From the NCBI GenBank assembly GCA_964489955.1, contig CAZBAV010000011.1, forward strand, positions 1 through 64,000: 64,000 bases of DNA, given 5' to 3'. The notes below the pieces were generated by a model. That model saw nothing but the letters and a program-made list of their open reading frames with translations. It searched no databases and was not told where the DNA came from. The translations under genes were made by a program, and so were the position numbers. Below, piece by piece: positions 42,114-51,613 of this stretch. This DNA is from Leadbetterella sp964489955. GTDB lineage: Bacteria > Bacteroidota > Bacteroidia > Cytophagales > Spirosomataceae. Position 1 is the stretch's first letter. Each line of letters starts with the position of its first letter.

Positions 42114-42971
42114 ATGAAAGGAATAGTTTTAGCAGGAGGAAGCGGCACCCGCCTTCACCCTCTGACATTGGCAGTAAGTAAGCAACTTATGCCGGTGTAT
42201 GACAAACCAATGATCTACTATCCGCTTTCAATTCTGATGCTATCGGGTATTAGCGAAATCCTAATAATATCAACTCCTCACGACCTGCCGCATTTTAAAA
42301 AACTCTTGGGAGACGGTAGCCAAATTGGCTGCCGGTTTGAATATGCCGAACAACCTAGTCCTGATGGATTAGCCCAAGCATTTATTATCGGAGAAGAGTT
42401 CATAGGGGACGACAAAGTAGCTTTGGTATTAGGAGATAATATTTTTTACGGTAGTGGTCTAAGTAAATTACTACAGTCATGTGCCGATCCAGAAGGCGGG
42501 TATGTGTTTGCCTATCCTGTACACGACCCAGAAAGATATGGTGTAGTAGAATTTGACAATGATTTCAATGCACTAAGTATTGAAGAGAAACCAGAAAAGC
42601 CTAAAAGTAAATACGCCGTTCCCGGACTTTATTTTTACGATAATAGTGTTGTGGAAATAGCAAAAAATATAAAACCGTCTCCGAGAGGCGAACTTGAAAT
42701 AACGGATATAAACCGGGTTTACCTGGAACAAGGTAACCTTAAAGTGGGAGTTATGAACCGCGGCACTGCTTGGTTAGATACGGGCACTTTCGTATCGCTT
42801 ATGCAAGCTGGCCAGTTTGTGCAAGTAATAGAGGAAAGACAAGGACTTAAGATTGGTTGTATTGAAGAAGTAGCTTACAGAATGGGCTTTATTGACGCTA
42901 ATCAACTAAAAGAAATAGCCCAACCTCTAGTGAAGTCGGGCTATGGCCAATATCTCTTGAACTTACTTTAA
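42114..42971 (+). CDS. rfbA: glucose-1-phosphate thymidylyltransferase
   Basis: The 285-residue protein starts at ATG 42114 (MKGIVLAGGSGTRLHPLT); a longer frame overlapping rfbB is ignored. LAGGSGTRLHPLTLAVSKQL, KPMIYYPLSILM, LVLGDNIFYG, EKPEKPKSKYAV and WLDTGTFVSLMQAG are the RfbA/RmlA signatures. It makes dTDP-glucose for the dehydratase encoded just upstream. Confidence 0.97.
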   Translation: MKGIVLAGGSGTRLHPLTLAVSKQLMPVYDKPMIYYPLSILMLSGISEILIISTPHDLPHFKKLLGDGSQIGCRFEYAEQPSPDGLAQAFIIGEEFIGDDKVALVLGDNIFYGSGLSKLLQSCADPEGGYVFAYPVHDPERYGVVEFDNDFNALSIEEKPEKPKSKYAVPGLYFYDNSVVEIAKNIKPSPRGELEITDINRVYLEQGNLKVGVMNRGTAWLDTGTFVSLMQAGQFVQVIEERQGLKIGCIEEVAYRMGFIDANQLKEIAQPLVKSGYGQYLLNLL

Positions 42972-42972
42972 A

Positions 42973-43494
42973 TCACCACCCATCCGGATCTACCACTTTT
43001 TTGGGTTTGGGTGCAGGTTTTGCAGCGGGGGCAGCTTTAGTAGTTGCTCCTTTTTTTGTTGCAAGTCCACCTGATGATTGTAGATCTTCATCTTTTCCGA
43101 TACGTGAGTACACACGACTCACTATTTTCCAATCCGCCCCAACTTTCAAAAGATTAAGCATATCAATAATCTTACTTCCAGCGTATTCTGTTTCTGTTAT
43201 GGCGGTTGCAGCCGTGCCAGCATAGCTAACGCTCAAAATTTTGGTTGTCCTATCCAAAACCTGTCCAGGGGTTATTTTTGATGCTAAACCCTCTGCTGTC
43301 ATAGTAGTTACTCCTTTGTTTCCAGTGGCTTTTTGCACTGCATCTTTCATGAAGGAGTTTTTAAACCTTTCAACTTCTCCATTTGTACCGCCTTCCAAAA
43401 AGTCATTAACAGTTATTGTAATTAACTCCTCCTCAGACTGTGCCTGACTTTGGAAAACTACAGAAAGAAATAAAAGAAAAATATAGTATTTCAT
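42973..43494 (-). CDS. exported protein, putative NTF2/lumazine-binding-like
   Basis: The 173-residue protein has a signal peptide (KYYIFLLFLSVVFQSQA), then a cone-like domain (VNDFLEGGTNGEVERFKNSF ... LLKVGADWKIVSRVYSR) of the pattern seen in lumazine-binding-like/NTF2 proteins, followed by an Ala/Lys/Pro-rich tail (KAAPAAKPAPKPKKVV). The family call is moderate. It is convergent with rfbA, with stops 1 bp apart. Confidence 0.65.
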   Translation of the reverse strand: MKYYIFLLFLSVVFQSQAQSEEELITITVNDFLEGGTNGEVERFKNSFMKDAVQKATGNKGVTTMTAEGLASKITPGQVLDRTTKILSVSYAGTAATAITETEYAGSKIIDMLNLLKVGADWKIVSRVYSRIGKDEDLQSSGGLATKKGATTKAAPAAKPAPKPKKVVDPDGW

Positions 43495-43627
43495 TGTTTT
43501 GTTATCTTAATTAGTGCAAAATAAACGCAATTTTTATTTAAATATTCTATAATAAACAAAAGCATCTAATAATATCATTTTGTGTAAAGTATTTTGAAGC
43601 ACATAAGTGTATTACAAACAGTTATTT

Positions 43628-44986
43628 ATGAAACTTTTCAACAAGGAAACGTACATTTCCAGACGCCAGAAATTAAAAGAAAGCCTCGGAGGAGGGCAAG
43701 CACTCATTATGGGCAATAATGAGGCTCCCATGAACTACACAGCCAATGCCTATCGCTTCAGACAAGATAGCAATTTTTTATACTACTTTGGGATTAACCT
43801 TCCGGGACTTGCTGCACTTATAGATGTAGACAAGGATGAAGAAATTATTTTTGGGCACGAACTCACCTTAGATGATATCATTTGGGAAGGGCCTGTAGAG
43901 CCTCTTTCTTTATTGGCGGAAAAAGTGGGAGTGAAAACAATAAAGCCCTTAGCTGATTTAGCTAAACATCTAAAAAACCCTCACTTTTTACCACCATATC
44001 GTGGCGATAGGACGCTTCTATTGAGAGAACTTCTGACTGTGAATGCAGAACCTTCTGTGAAATTAATTAAGGCGGTTGTAGCACAAAGGTCTATTAAAAC
44101 CCAAGAAGAAATTATAGAGATGGCCGCAGCTATTAACGCCACTCGGGATATGCACATAGCTGCCATGAAAATAACGAGGCCCGGCCTCAAAGAATATGAT
44201 ATTGTCGCCGAAATCCTGAAAACAGCCAAGAAACATAATGCAGACTTAGCTTATCCGGCCATAGTTACCCTAAACGGACAAACCTTACATAACCATCATC
44301 ACCACAATACTTTGCTGGATGGAAAACTTCTATTAAACGACTCGGGAACAGAAAGCCCTATGTTTTATGCAGGAGATATTACTCGCACATTACCTGTAAA
44401 CGGTAAATTCACCACCAAACAAAGGGAGGTTTATGACATAGTCTTAAAAATGGAAGAAGACTCTATAACTATGCTGAAGCCCGGTGTAAAGTATCTGGAT
44501 GTTCACATCCAATCCAGTCATATTTTACTTGAGGGTCTTAAATCACTAGGACTTGTGAATGGAGACACCGCAGAAATGGTTGAAGCCGGAGTAGCAGGTC
44601 TATTTATGCCGCACGGATTGGGCCATGCTATTGGCCTAGATGTACATGATATGGAAGACCTGGGCGAAAAATATGTAGGCTATAGAGAAGGTCTGGAACG
44701 TAGCACACTTATGGGGCTAAAGTCACTTCGTTTAGCTAAGGAACTGGAAGCAGGAAACGTGCTTACAGTAGAACCGGGTTGTTATTTTATACCTGAACTA
44801 ATCCATAAATATAAGTCCGAAGGCACATTTTCACAATATGTAAATTACTCAAAACTAGAAGACTATCTAGATTTCGGTGGAGTAAGAATAGAAGATAACA
44901 TATTGGTAAGCCAGACAGGACACGAAGTATTAGGCGACCTTATTCCTAAAACAGCAGATGCTGTAGAGGAAACTATGAGGACTTGA
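43628..44986 (+). CDS. pepP: aminopeptidase P family protein (M24B)
   Basis: The 452-residue protein starts at ATG 43628 (MKLFNKETYISRRQKLKES); the earlier GTG at 43607 is less likely. The creatinase-like N-domain is followed by the pita-bread fold with metal ligands in LLNDSGTE and YAGDITRTLPVNG, HGLGHAIGLDVHD, LTVEPGCYFIP and RIEDNIL. It removes N-terminal residues preceding proline. It is cytosolic; no signal is seen. Confidence 0.93.
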   Translation: MKLFNKETYISRRQKLKESLGGGQALIMGNNEAPMNYTANAYRFRQDSNFLYYFGINLPGLAALIDVDKDEEIIFGHELTLDDIIWEGPVEPLSLLAEKVGVKTIKPLADLAKHLKNPHFLPPYRGDRTLLLRELLTVNAEPSVKLIKAVVAQRSIKTQEEIIEMAAAINATRDMHIAAMKITRPGLKEYDIVAEILKTAKKHNADLAYPAIVTLNGQTLHNHHHHNTLLDGKLLLNDSGTESPMFYAGDITRTLPVNGKFTTKQREVYDIVLKMEEDSITMLKPGVKYLDVHIQSSHILLEGLKSLGLVNGDTAEMVEAGVAGLFMPHGLGHAIGLDVHDMEDLGEKYVGYREGLERSTLMGLKSLRLAKELEAGNVLTVEPGCYFIPELIHKYKSEGTFSQYVNYSKLEDYLDFGGVRIEDNILVSQTGHEVLGDLIPKTADAVEETMRT

Positions 44987-45069
44987 TTGCCATCATTAAC
45001 AACTATGACATAAGTCATAATACGACACGTTTCTATAGGCTTTCTTTGCATAAAAGAAACCAGTAGAAA

Positions 45070-46416
45070 ATGAAAGCAAGCAGACTAGTAGAGAAATATA
45101 ATGTATCCGTACCGCGATACACAAGCTATCCTGCTATGCCTTTTTGGCAAACCGATGGTGTAAACCAAACAGATTATACCCAAGCACTGAAGGCTAAGTT
45201 TTCTACAGAAAAGAGACTTAGCCTTTATATACACCTCCCCTACTGTGAGAGCCTTTGTACTTTCTGTGCTTGTCACAAAAGAATTACAAAAAACCACCAG
45301 TATGAAATCCCTTACATAGATGCGGTTCTTAAAGAATGGGAATCCTATCTTAACCTTCTAGATGAAACACCAGAAATAGAAGAAATACACCTGGGTGGCG
45401 GCACGCCCACTTTTTTCTCCGCTGAAAACCTTGAGAGACTGATAAGGGGTATTTTGAAAAGAGCATGCGTATCTGCTAAACATGAATTTAGTTTCGAAGG
45501 TCACCCAAATAATACCACCTATTCACACCTAGAAACCCTATACAGACTCGGTTTTAGGCGTGTCAGCCTAGGTGTTCAAGATTACGACCAAGAAGTCCAA
45601 ACAGCTATTCATAGAATCCAACCTTTTGTAAATGTAAAGCAAGTAACACAATGGGCAAAAGAAATAGGATATACTTCCATAAGCCATGATCTGGTTTTTG
45701 GCCTTCCTTTCCAAAACATGAACGGCTTCATGGATACGGTGGAGAAAACACTCAGTTTATCACCTGATAGACTTTCCCTTTACTCCTATGCTCATGTGCC
45801 GTGGATAAAAGGGATTGGGCAAAGAGGCTATAGTGAAACCGATTTACCAAAACCAGAAGACAAGCGGGCATTGTATGAAGCTGCACGCACAATGTTTGAA
45901 AGAAACGGGTATTTCGAAATAGGGATGGACCATTTTGCTAAAGAAGATGACTCCATGTTTACAGCCTATAACGAGGGCAAGCTAAACCGAAATTTTATGG
46001 GTTATACCACTACCCAGTCCAAAATACTTATAGGTTTGGGAGCATCTGCAATCAGCGATTGTTGGGGAGCTATGGCCCAAAATGAGAAGAATGTTGATTT
46101 ATACATGAAAACTGTTTCAGAAAATGGTCTAGCCATAAACAAAGCCCATATACAAAGCAATTGTGATCTAGAAACAAGAAATGTAATACAAGATATCATG
46201 TGCAGGTTTATAGCAGAGATAGACTTAGATTCATTAGATTATATCCAAAAAAATACGCTAACAGAACTGGAACAGGACGGTATTATAACCATTACACATA
46301 ATAAGCTAGTAGTGACCACTATCGGAAGGCCATTTATACGAAATGTTTGTGCTGTTTTTGATACCTACTTGCAGAAAAAAGGAACAATAGAAAACACTTT
46401 TTCTAAAGCCGTTTAA
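45070..46416 (+). CDS. hemN: oxygen-independent coproporphyrinogen III dehydrogenase
   Basis: The 448-residue radical SAM protein begins with VPRYTSYPAMPFW, the HemN-specific block, followed by YIHLPYCESLCTFCACHK whose Cys59, Cys63 and Cys66 bind the 4Fe-4S cluster (the fourth Cys of CxxxCxxCxC is present). EEIHLGGGTPTFF and RVSLGVQDYDQEVQ bind SAM and substrate. It makes protoporphyrinogen IX under low oxygen. Its stop overlaps the convergent nuoB stop by 4 bp. Confidence 0.95.
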   Translation: MKASRLVEKYNVSVPRYTSYPAMPFWQTDGVNQTDYTQALKAKFSTEKRLSLYIHLPYCESLCTFCACHKRITKNHQYEIPYIDAVLKEWESYLNLLDETPEIEEIHLGGGTPTFFSAENLERLIRGILKRACVSAKHEFSFEGHPNNTTYSHLETLYRLGFRRVSLGVQDYDQEVQTAIHRIQPFVNVKQVTQWAKEIGYTSISHDLVFGLPFQNMNGFMDTVEKTLSLSPDRLSLYSYAHVPWIKGIGQRGYSETDLPKPEDKRALYEAARTMFERNGYFEIGMDHFAKEDDSMFTAYNEGKLNRNFMGYTTTQSKILIGLGASAISDCWGAMAQNEKNVDLYMKTVSENGLAINKAHIQSNCDLETRNVIQDIMCRFIAEIDLDSLDYIQKNTLTELEQDGIITITHNKLVVTTIGRPFIRNVCAVFDTYLQKKGTIENTFSKAV

Positions 46417-46919
46417 GACTTTATTTCCTTAAGTGTCTGTGTCTTTATTTTTTCCTGTAACTTTATCAATCCTCCAATAAGAGCCTCAGGCTTAGGAGGA
46501 CATCCCGGAACGTATACATCCACCGGTATAACCTTATCTACACCTTTTAGCACGTGATAGCCATGCTGCCAATAAGGCCCACCGCAATTAGAACAACTGC
46601 CCATGGATATTACATAGCGTGGTTCGGCCATCTGTTCGTACAAACGCTTTACCCGATCCGCCATCTTAAACGTAACCGTACCACTCACTATCATAAGGTC
46701 TGACTGCCGAGGAGAATTACGAGGAAAAATACCAAACCTCTCCAAATCATAACTAGAAGCAAAAGTAGCCATCATCTCTATAGCACAACACGCCAAACCA
46801 AAACCCATAGGCCATAAAGAATTGGCCCGTGCCCAGTTAGTGAGCTCATCCAGGTTAGTAAGTATAATTTCGGCTTCTCCACTTTTCTCCCTGTGGTTGG
46901 CTTCTAGAGAATCAAACAT
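46413..46919 (-). CDS. nuoB: NADH-quinone oxidoreductase subunit B
   Basis: The 168-residue protein has GLACCAIEMM (Cys44, Cys45), GSCSNCGGPY (Cys109) and VPGCPPKPE (Cys140), the four ligands of cluster N2, and RNSPRQSDLMIVSGTV. It is the N2-cluster subunit of complex I on the cytosolic side of the membrane. It overlaps nuoA by one base (TAATG). The next gene downstream is hemN on the other strand, so nuoC and the rest of the operon are not adjacent. Confidence 0.97.
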   Translation of the reverse strand: MFDSLEANHREKSGEAEIILTNLDELTNWARANSLWPMGFGLACCAIEMMATFASSYDLERFGIFPRNSPRQSDLMIVSGTVTFKMADRVKRLYEQMAEPRYVISMGSCSNCGGPYWQHGYHVLKGVDKVIPVDVYVPGCPPKPEALIGGLIKLQEKIKTQTLKEIKS

Positions 46920-47383
46920 TAGCTATACTTTTCGTTGATTTTACTGTATAATTCTTTTGGAACAGGAGATTTAAAATCCTGTTCTTTTTTCTGAGGCACT
47001 ACCCAATCTAGGTATCCTTTTTTCCAGACATAGGCCAAACCAACTGCTAAAATACCAACAAAGATGAGCATTTCTATACCGCTGAAAACAGCCCAGAGCC
47101 CATTTGTGCTTTGTATTAGGTCCGCATCACCAAAAATAGTAACCCATGGAAACAAGAGTACTAACTCTAAATCAAATAGTAGAAAAATAATCGCAACAAT
47201 ATAAAAGCGGTTATTAAAGGCCAACTGTGCCACACCCTGGGCTTCTTCTCCAGACTCATAGGTCGTATTTTTTTCTAAATTGGGTTTGTTTGGCCGCATC
47301 AAGCGGGCAATACCAAGCACCAGCAGAACCAAAAAAATAGCTCCTATGAGGAAAAGTAATAAATAGCCAAATTCTGAAACCAT
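46919..47383 (-). CDS. nuoA: NADH-quinone oxidoreductase subunit A
   Basis: The 154-residue protein starts at ATG 47383 (MVSEFGYLLLFLIGAIFLV); five codons upstream is another ATG. Three transmembrane helices flank YESGEEAQG and ARLAFNNRFY-like QLAFNNRFYIVAI with DLELVLLFPW, the NuoA signature. It has a longer C-terminal tail (about 30 residues) than the usual 120-130-residue protein. It anchors complex I to the membrane and is cotranscribed with nuoB. Confidence 0.96.
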   Translation of the reverse strand: MVSEFGYLLLFLIGAIFLVLLVLGIARLMRPNKPNLEKNTTYESGEEAQGVAQLAFNNRFYIVAIIFLLFDLELVLLFPWVTIFGDADLIQSTNGLWAVFSGIEMLIFVGILAVGLAYVWKKGYLDWVVPQKKEQDFKSPVPKELYSKINEKYS

Positions 47384-47406
47384 ACTACAAAAATACATAA
47401 TATTTC

Positions 47407-48477
47407 TTAACCGTGCTGCTGTATCGTATTATCCCTTCTCACTACCAATTGGCTTACTGCTAAAGCAAATTTTGCCAAAACGGTTTCTTCCAATATAAGC
47501 CGGGTCTCTTTCAGGATATATTGCGAATAAAATGCATCAGAAGGAGGATTTGCTGTTTGGAACAATTTCTGGCAAACTACTAAACGGAATTTCAACCGGA
47601 AAAAATCATAATAAACTACCACATCCTCATAAGAAGATAATGAGAAACAGTGAATAAACACAGGCACTTGCAGGAGTCCGTAAGAATCATAATTAACGTC
47701 TAATCCTAAGTCATAAAACCTGTAATTTGTGTATTTAAATTCATGAAAACCATATTCGTGTAGTACAGCCTCCAAAGCCAAAAGCATTTGTTTCATATAG
47801 GCCAAAGGTTGGTAGGCTTCATCAAAGCCCTCATAAGGCAACCACTGTTTCATACCAATATCATAAAACGAAGTTTCCTTGGGTGCAATGTCTAGTTTAT
47901 AGTCAAACTTTTTATGCCCTGGAGCCACATAACCAGGAAAGAAAGTTAATCTACCCTGTTCCTTTGCAAAAAACAACTTATGTAATACGAGCACTTTACC
48001 CAAGCTATACTTCTTGTAATCTGGATCATAGAAACTTACAATACCCTCAGCATTAGTTAAACCCATATCCAAAATCCCACAAGCTATGAGTTTTCTACCA
48101 TCATAAATACATACGGCATACGAATCAAACTTATTTAAACCCTCACTTTGGGCTAGAACATTTTCCAAACTTTGTGCCGGCTCAAAATCTAAAGACTCTC
48201 TGTATTTTAAGAAAAGCTCCTTCTTTTCATCATCTATGACTAAAGGCTTTACGCCTACTGTAAAATTAGCAGTTTTCTTAAGCAAGCCCTCCTGTTTACT
48301 GGTAGGCTTCCATTCTGCAAGGTCTATTTTTATCCAAATAGCATTATATACCTCGTCATTGAAAGTAAGAAAAGTAGTGGTAAATAAACTCTGCCCTAAT
48401 CTAAACCAACCCTCAGACAGATACCTATCTAATTCGGAAGGAGTAAGAGTGTCAGGTCGTACTATTGAAATATACAT
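47407..48477 (-). CDS. arginyl-tRNA-protein transferase-like protein (ATE C-domain)
   Basis: The 356-residue protein has AVCIYDGRKLIACGILDMGL, IVSFYDPDYKKYSLGKVLVL, GRLTFFPGYVAPGHKKFDYK and LPYEGFDE, which match the GNAT-like C-terminal domain of ATE/Bpt transferases that add amino acids to N-termini of proteins. The N-terminal domain lacks the cysteine cluster of canonical enzymes. It is 23 bp upstream of nuoA on the same strand and 21 bp downstream of an AraC regulator, so it is probably cotranscribed with nuoAB. The call is by pattern; activity is not shown. Confidence 0.75.
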   Translation of the reverse strand: MYISIVRPDTLTPSELDRYLSEGWFRLGQSLFTTTFLTFNDEVYNAIWIKIDLAEWKPTSKQEGLLKKTANFTVGVKPLVIDDEKKELFLKYRESLDFEPAQSLENVLAQSEGLNKFDSYAVCIYDGRKLIACGILDMGLTNAEGIVSFYDPDYKKYSLGKVLVLHKLFFAKEQGRLTFFPGYVAPGHKKFDYKLDIAPKETSFYDIGMKQWLPYEGFDEAYQPLAYMKQMLLALEAVLHEYGFHEFKYTNYRFYDLGLDVNYDSYGLLQVPVFIHCFSLSSYEDVVVYYDFFRLKFRLVVCQKLFQTANPPSDAFYSQYILKETRLILEETVLAKFALAVSQLVVRRDNTIQQHG

Positions 48478-48498
48478 AGGATTGCAATATACAAAACG

Positions 48499-49413
48499 CT
48501 ACAATCCCATTCCAAATTTTTCTTTAAACTCAGAGGGTGAAAGGTTTTTGCGATTCTTAAACAAACGCGAAAAGTATGAAAAGCTGTTAAAACCACTAGA
48601 TAGCGAGGCCTCCTTAACAGAAACACCTGGATTTATCAAGAGATTTTCCGCCACCTTAAGCCTTTCTTCTATAATAAATTCATTGGGCGTGACACCAAAC
48701 TCATTCTTAAAAGACTTATAAAACTTAGACTCACTCATACATGCCAACTGGCTGAGTAATCCTACAGAAAGTTCTTCACCTAGATTATTCTTTATGTATT
48801 TAACGACATAATTAAAGCCGTTTGCATTCGTATCGGATGTAGCCCGCACATCGTAGTTTGAACGATTCTCCGACTGCAATATCCTAATAAACAACTCACT
48901 AATAAGCATTTCAGAGAAAATATCCTTGGAGGGGTGGTTTTCCGTAAATATGAAAATGAGCCGCTGTATTATCTGGGTTATAGCAATATCATTTGTAAAC
49001 CTGTAGTTTATATTAACCATATCCCATTCCCTTCCGTCTTCTTTTGCAGACTTTTGGTTTAAGAAATCTACAGTTTTCTGTAATTTATCTTTGGAAATGG
49101 CAAGAGCCAAACACTGGGTAGGAGCATGTAATGAAGCGTCGGGGAAACCAATATCCATAGTTTCATTTGAGGGCAAAGCTACTGACTCTCCGGGCAAAAA
49201 ACCGAAAGTAGGAATGCTGGATATATTCATAACTTTCTTACCCCTTATCATGCTTACGAGTATAGGATCTGAAAAAGTGAGACTAACGTGCTCCGCCACT
49301 TTATGCGTTTCGTAAATGTTCAGCTCCGCACTTTCCAGTGTATGAACTGTACGGTTTTCGACCACGTCAACAAGTTTCCGATTCTCAAAATATGTTGGTG
49401 TTAAGGTAAGCAT
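48499..49413 (-). CDS. AraC family transcriptional regulator
   Basis: The 304-residue protein has an N-terminal sensory half (residues 1-190; VSLTFSDPILVSMIRGKKVM, QCLALAISKDKLQ) and a C-terminal AraC HTH pair at about 205-300 (LSQLACMSESKFYKSFKNEF, ASLSSGFNSFSYFSRLFKNR). Family members bind DNA as activators. It lies directly downstream of a perfect 12-bp inverted repeat and upstream of the arginyltransferase-like gene. The effector is unknown. Confidence 0.92.
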   Translation of the reverse strand: MLTLTPTYFENRKLVDVVENRTVHTLESAELNIYETHKVAEHVSLTFSDPILVSMIRGKKVMNISSIPTFGFLPGESVALPSNETMDIGFPDASLHAPTQCLALAISKDKLQKTVDFLNQKSAKEDGREWDMVNINYRFTNDIAITQIIQRLIFIFTENHPSKDIFSEMLISELFIRILQSENRSNYDVRATSDTNANGFNYVVKYIKNNLGEELSVGLLSQLACMSESKFYKSFKNEFGVTPNEFIIEERLKVAENLLINPGVSVKEASLSSGFNSFSYFSRLFKNRKNLSPSEFKEKFGMGL

Positions 49414-49430
49414 TTTTCAGATAATTAATG

Positions 49431-49459
49431 TACTGCTGTAATTACCCATTACAGCAGTA
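49431..49459. promoter_or_regulatory. perfect 12-bp inverted repeat upstream of the AraC gene
   Basis: TACTGCTGTAAT (49431-49442) and ATTACAGCAGTA (49448-49459) flank a 5-bp spacer, 18-46 bp before the AraC ATG at 49413. There is no T-run on either side, so it is more likely an operator or a leader hairpin than a terminator. Confidence 0.6.
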
Positions 49460-49502
49460 GAATCTATATTAAAACACAAAAAACCTCAAAAAAGTGTCAA
49501 AC

Positions 49503-51443
49503 TTATCCAATTACTAAAGCTCCCAAAGGCGGCAATGTAAGAACTATCGACTGGTTATAGCCATGACTGGGTTCACTATCAGTTTTGAATTCACCATTTC
49601 CTATACCTGAACCCCAATATTGATTATTGTCAGAATTGAGCAGTATTTTATACTCTTTATTCTCGGGAACACCTATTCTGTATCCTGCTTGCGGACTAGG
49701 AGTTAAGTTTAGAATTACAACAAGCTGCTTTCCTTCAAATTTTCGTACATAAGACAGAACACAATTTTTGGTATCGCTCGTATCCATCCAGCTAAAGGTG
49801 TCGTCCTTAAACTGGTTTTTATGTAGTGGACTTTGGGTCTTATACAAGGCGTTAAGGTCACTTATTAACTTTTTCATACCTCGGTGGCTTTCTTCTTCAA
49901 GCAAATGCCAATCTAAACTTTGCAAGAAGTTCCACTCTTTTATTTGACCAAACTCCCCACCCATAAAAATCAGTTTTGCACCAGGATGCGTAAACATATA
50001 AGTAAAAAGCAACCTTAAGTTTGCAAACTTTTGCCAGGCATCTCCAGGCATTTTTGTGATTAATGAGCCTTTACCATACACCACTTCGTCATGCGAAAGA
50101 GGCATCATGAAATTCTCTGTAAAGGCATAAATCATACTGAAAGTCAGGTCATTTTGGTGCCATCTTCTGTACATGGGATCTTTTGCAAAATAGCGAAGGG
50201 TATCATGCATCCATCCCATCATCCATTTCATACCAAAACCCAAACCTCCATCATATACAGGGCGGGAAACTCCAGGAAAAGCAGTGGACTCTTCGGCAAT
50301 GGTCTGCACATCTGGAAAAGACCGATAGATTTCAGCATTCAATTCCCTGAAAAGCGATATCACCTCTAGATTCTCTCTCCCACCATAAATGTTTGGTATC
50401 CATTCCCCTTCTTTACGGGAGTAATCGCGGTATAGCATAGAAGCTACTGCATCCACCCTGAGACCATCTGCATGGAAGCGATCTAACCAAAAGAGGGCGT
50501 TACTTATCAAGAACGACCGCACTTCGAACCTACCATAATTGAATATATATGATTTCCAATCAGGGTGATAGCCTTGTCTTGGATCTTCATGTTCATATAA
50601 AGCTGTGCCGTCAAACCTAAACAAGCCATGGGCATCTTTCGGGAAGTGAGAAGGTACCCAGTCTAAAATCACCCCAATACCATTCTGGTGTAATTGGTCT
50701 ACCAAATACATAAAATCCTGTGGCGTACCTTGCAAGCTATTTGCCGCAAAATAACCTGTAATCTGGTAGCCCCATGAAGGCTCATAAGGATGCTGCATAA
50801 CAGGCATAAACTCTACATGGGTAAAGCCTGTTTCTACTAAATATGGTACAAGACTATCCGCTATCTCACGGTAACTAAGTCTACGCTCAGGCTCAGACGG
50901 ATCTCGTTTCCAAGAACCTAGATGCACCTCGTAAACCGAAAAAGGAGACTCTAAACTATTTTTCTCCCTGCGGTTTTTCATCCAGTCTTTATCCTTCCAC
51001 TCATACCAGGTATCCCAAACAATGGAGGACGTACGTGGTGGTTGCTCCCAGCGTAAAGCAAAGGGATCTCCTTTTTCTGATACAATACCCCCGTTACCCG
51101 ATACCATGCGGTACTTAAAAATCTCCCCATTGCCAATATTTGGTATCCATCCTTCCCAGATGCCAGACCCATCCCAACGTGAATTGAGTGGATGCGTACT
51201 ATGATTCCAACCATTAAAGTCACCAATCACATGTACCGTTCTGGCGTTGGGAGCCCAAACTGCAAAATACGTCCCCAACACACCTTGGTATTCCAACACA
51301 TGGGTACCTAACTTTTCATATAACCTATAATGCTTCCCCGACTTAAATAGAGATATATCAAAGTCACTAAACAAGGAGTAAGACTCAACATTCTGGAACT
51401 CCGGAGTAGGGTTTGCAACTTCTGTAGATTTTTTCTTAGCCAT
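49503..51443 (-). CDS. glgB: 1,4-alpha-glucan branching enzyme
   Basis: The 646-residue protein has an N-terminal CBM48 domain (HVIGDFNGWNHSTHPLN), then the GH13 barrel with VLDWVPSHFP, the nucleophile Asp in GLRVDAVASMLYRDY, the acid Glu in TIAEESTAFPGV, HDEVVYGKGSL and GGEFGQ, and the C-terminal beta domain. It transfers an alpha-1,4 chain to form alpha-1,6 branches in glycogen. No other glg gene is in the window. Confidence 0.96.
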   Translation of the reverse strand: MAKKKSTEVANPTPEFQNVESYSLFSDFDISLFKSGKHYRLYEKLGTHVLEYQGVLGTYFAVWAPNARTVHVIGDFNGWNHSTHPLNSRWDGSGIWEGWIPNIGNGEIFKYRMVSGNGGIVSEKGDPFALRWEQPPRTSSIVWDTWYEWKDKDWMKNRREKNSLESPFSVYEVHLGSWKRDPSEPERRLSYREIADSLVPYLVETGFTHVEFMPVMQHPYEPSWGYQITGYFAANSLQGTPQDFMYLVDQLHQNGIGVILDWVPSHFPKDAHGLFRFDGTALYEHEDPRQGYHPDWKSYIFNYGRFEVRSFLISNALFWLDRFHADGLRVDAVASMLYRDYSRKEGEWIPNIYGGRENLEVISLFRELNAEIYRSFPDVQTIAEESTAFPGVSRPVYDGGLGFGMKWMMGWMHDTLRYFAKDPMYRRWHQNDLTFSMIYAFTENFMMPLSHDEVVYGKGSLITKMPGDAWQKFANLRLLFTYMFTHPGAKLIFMGGEFGQIKEWNFLQSLDWHLLEEESHRGMKKLISDLNALYKTQSPLHKNQFKDDTFSWMDTSDTKNCVLSYVRKFEGKQLVVILNLTPSPQAGYRIGVPENKEYKILLNSDNNQYWGSGIGNGEFKTDSEPSHGYNQSIVLTLPPLGALVIG

Positions 51444-51613
51444 AGGAAAAGTTATATTTTTTTACAAAAATTTAAAATTTTTTCAGCTTTTCAAAGCCTT
51501 ATTTTACAATCCCTTTTTACATAATTTTTTTTTAACAAATAATTTTTCATTTTTGGCCTGTAATTAACTCTTGGATAACACTTTGGGTTTATCAAAACTT
51601 GGAAAGAAAGGAA

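Noticed and set aside
45010..45060. TCATAATACGACAC region before hemN as a possible Fnr or Crp site
   Set aside because: It is not a palindrome and matches no known consensus well enough.
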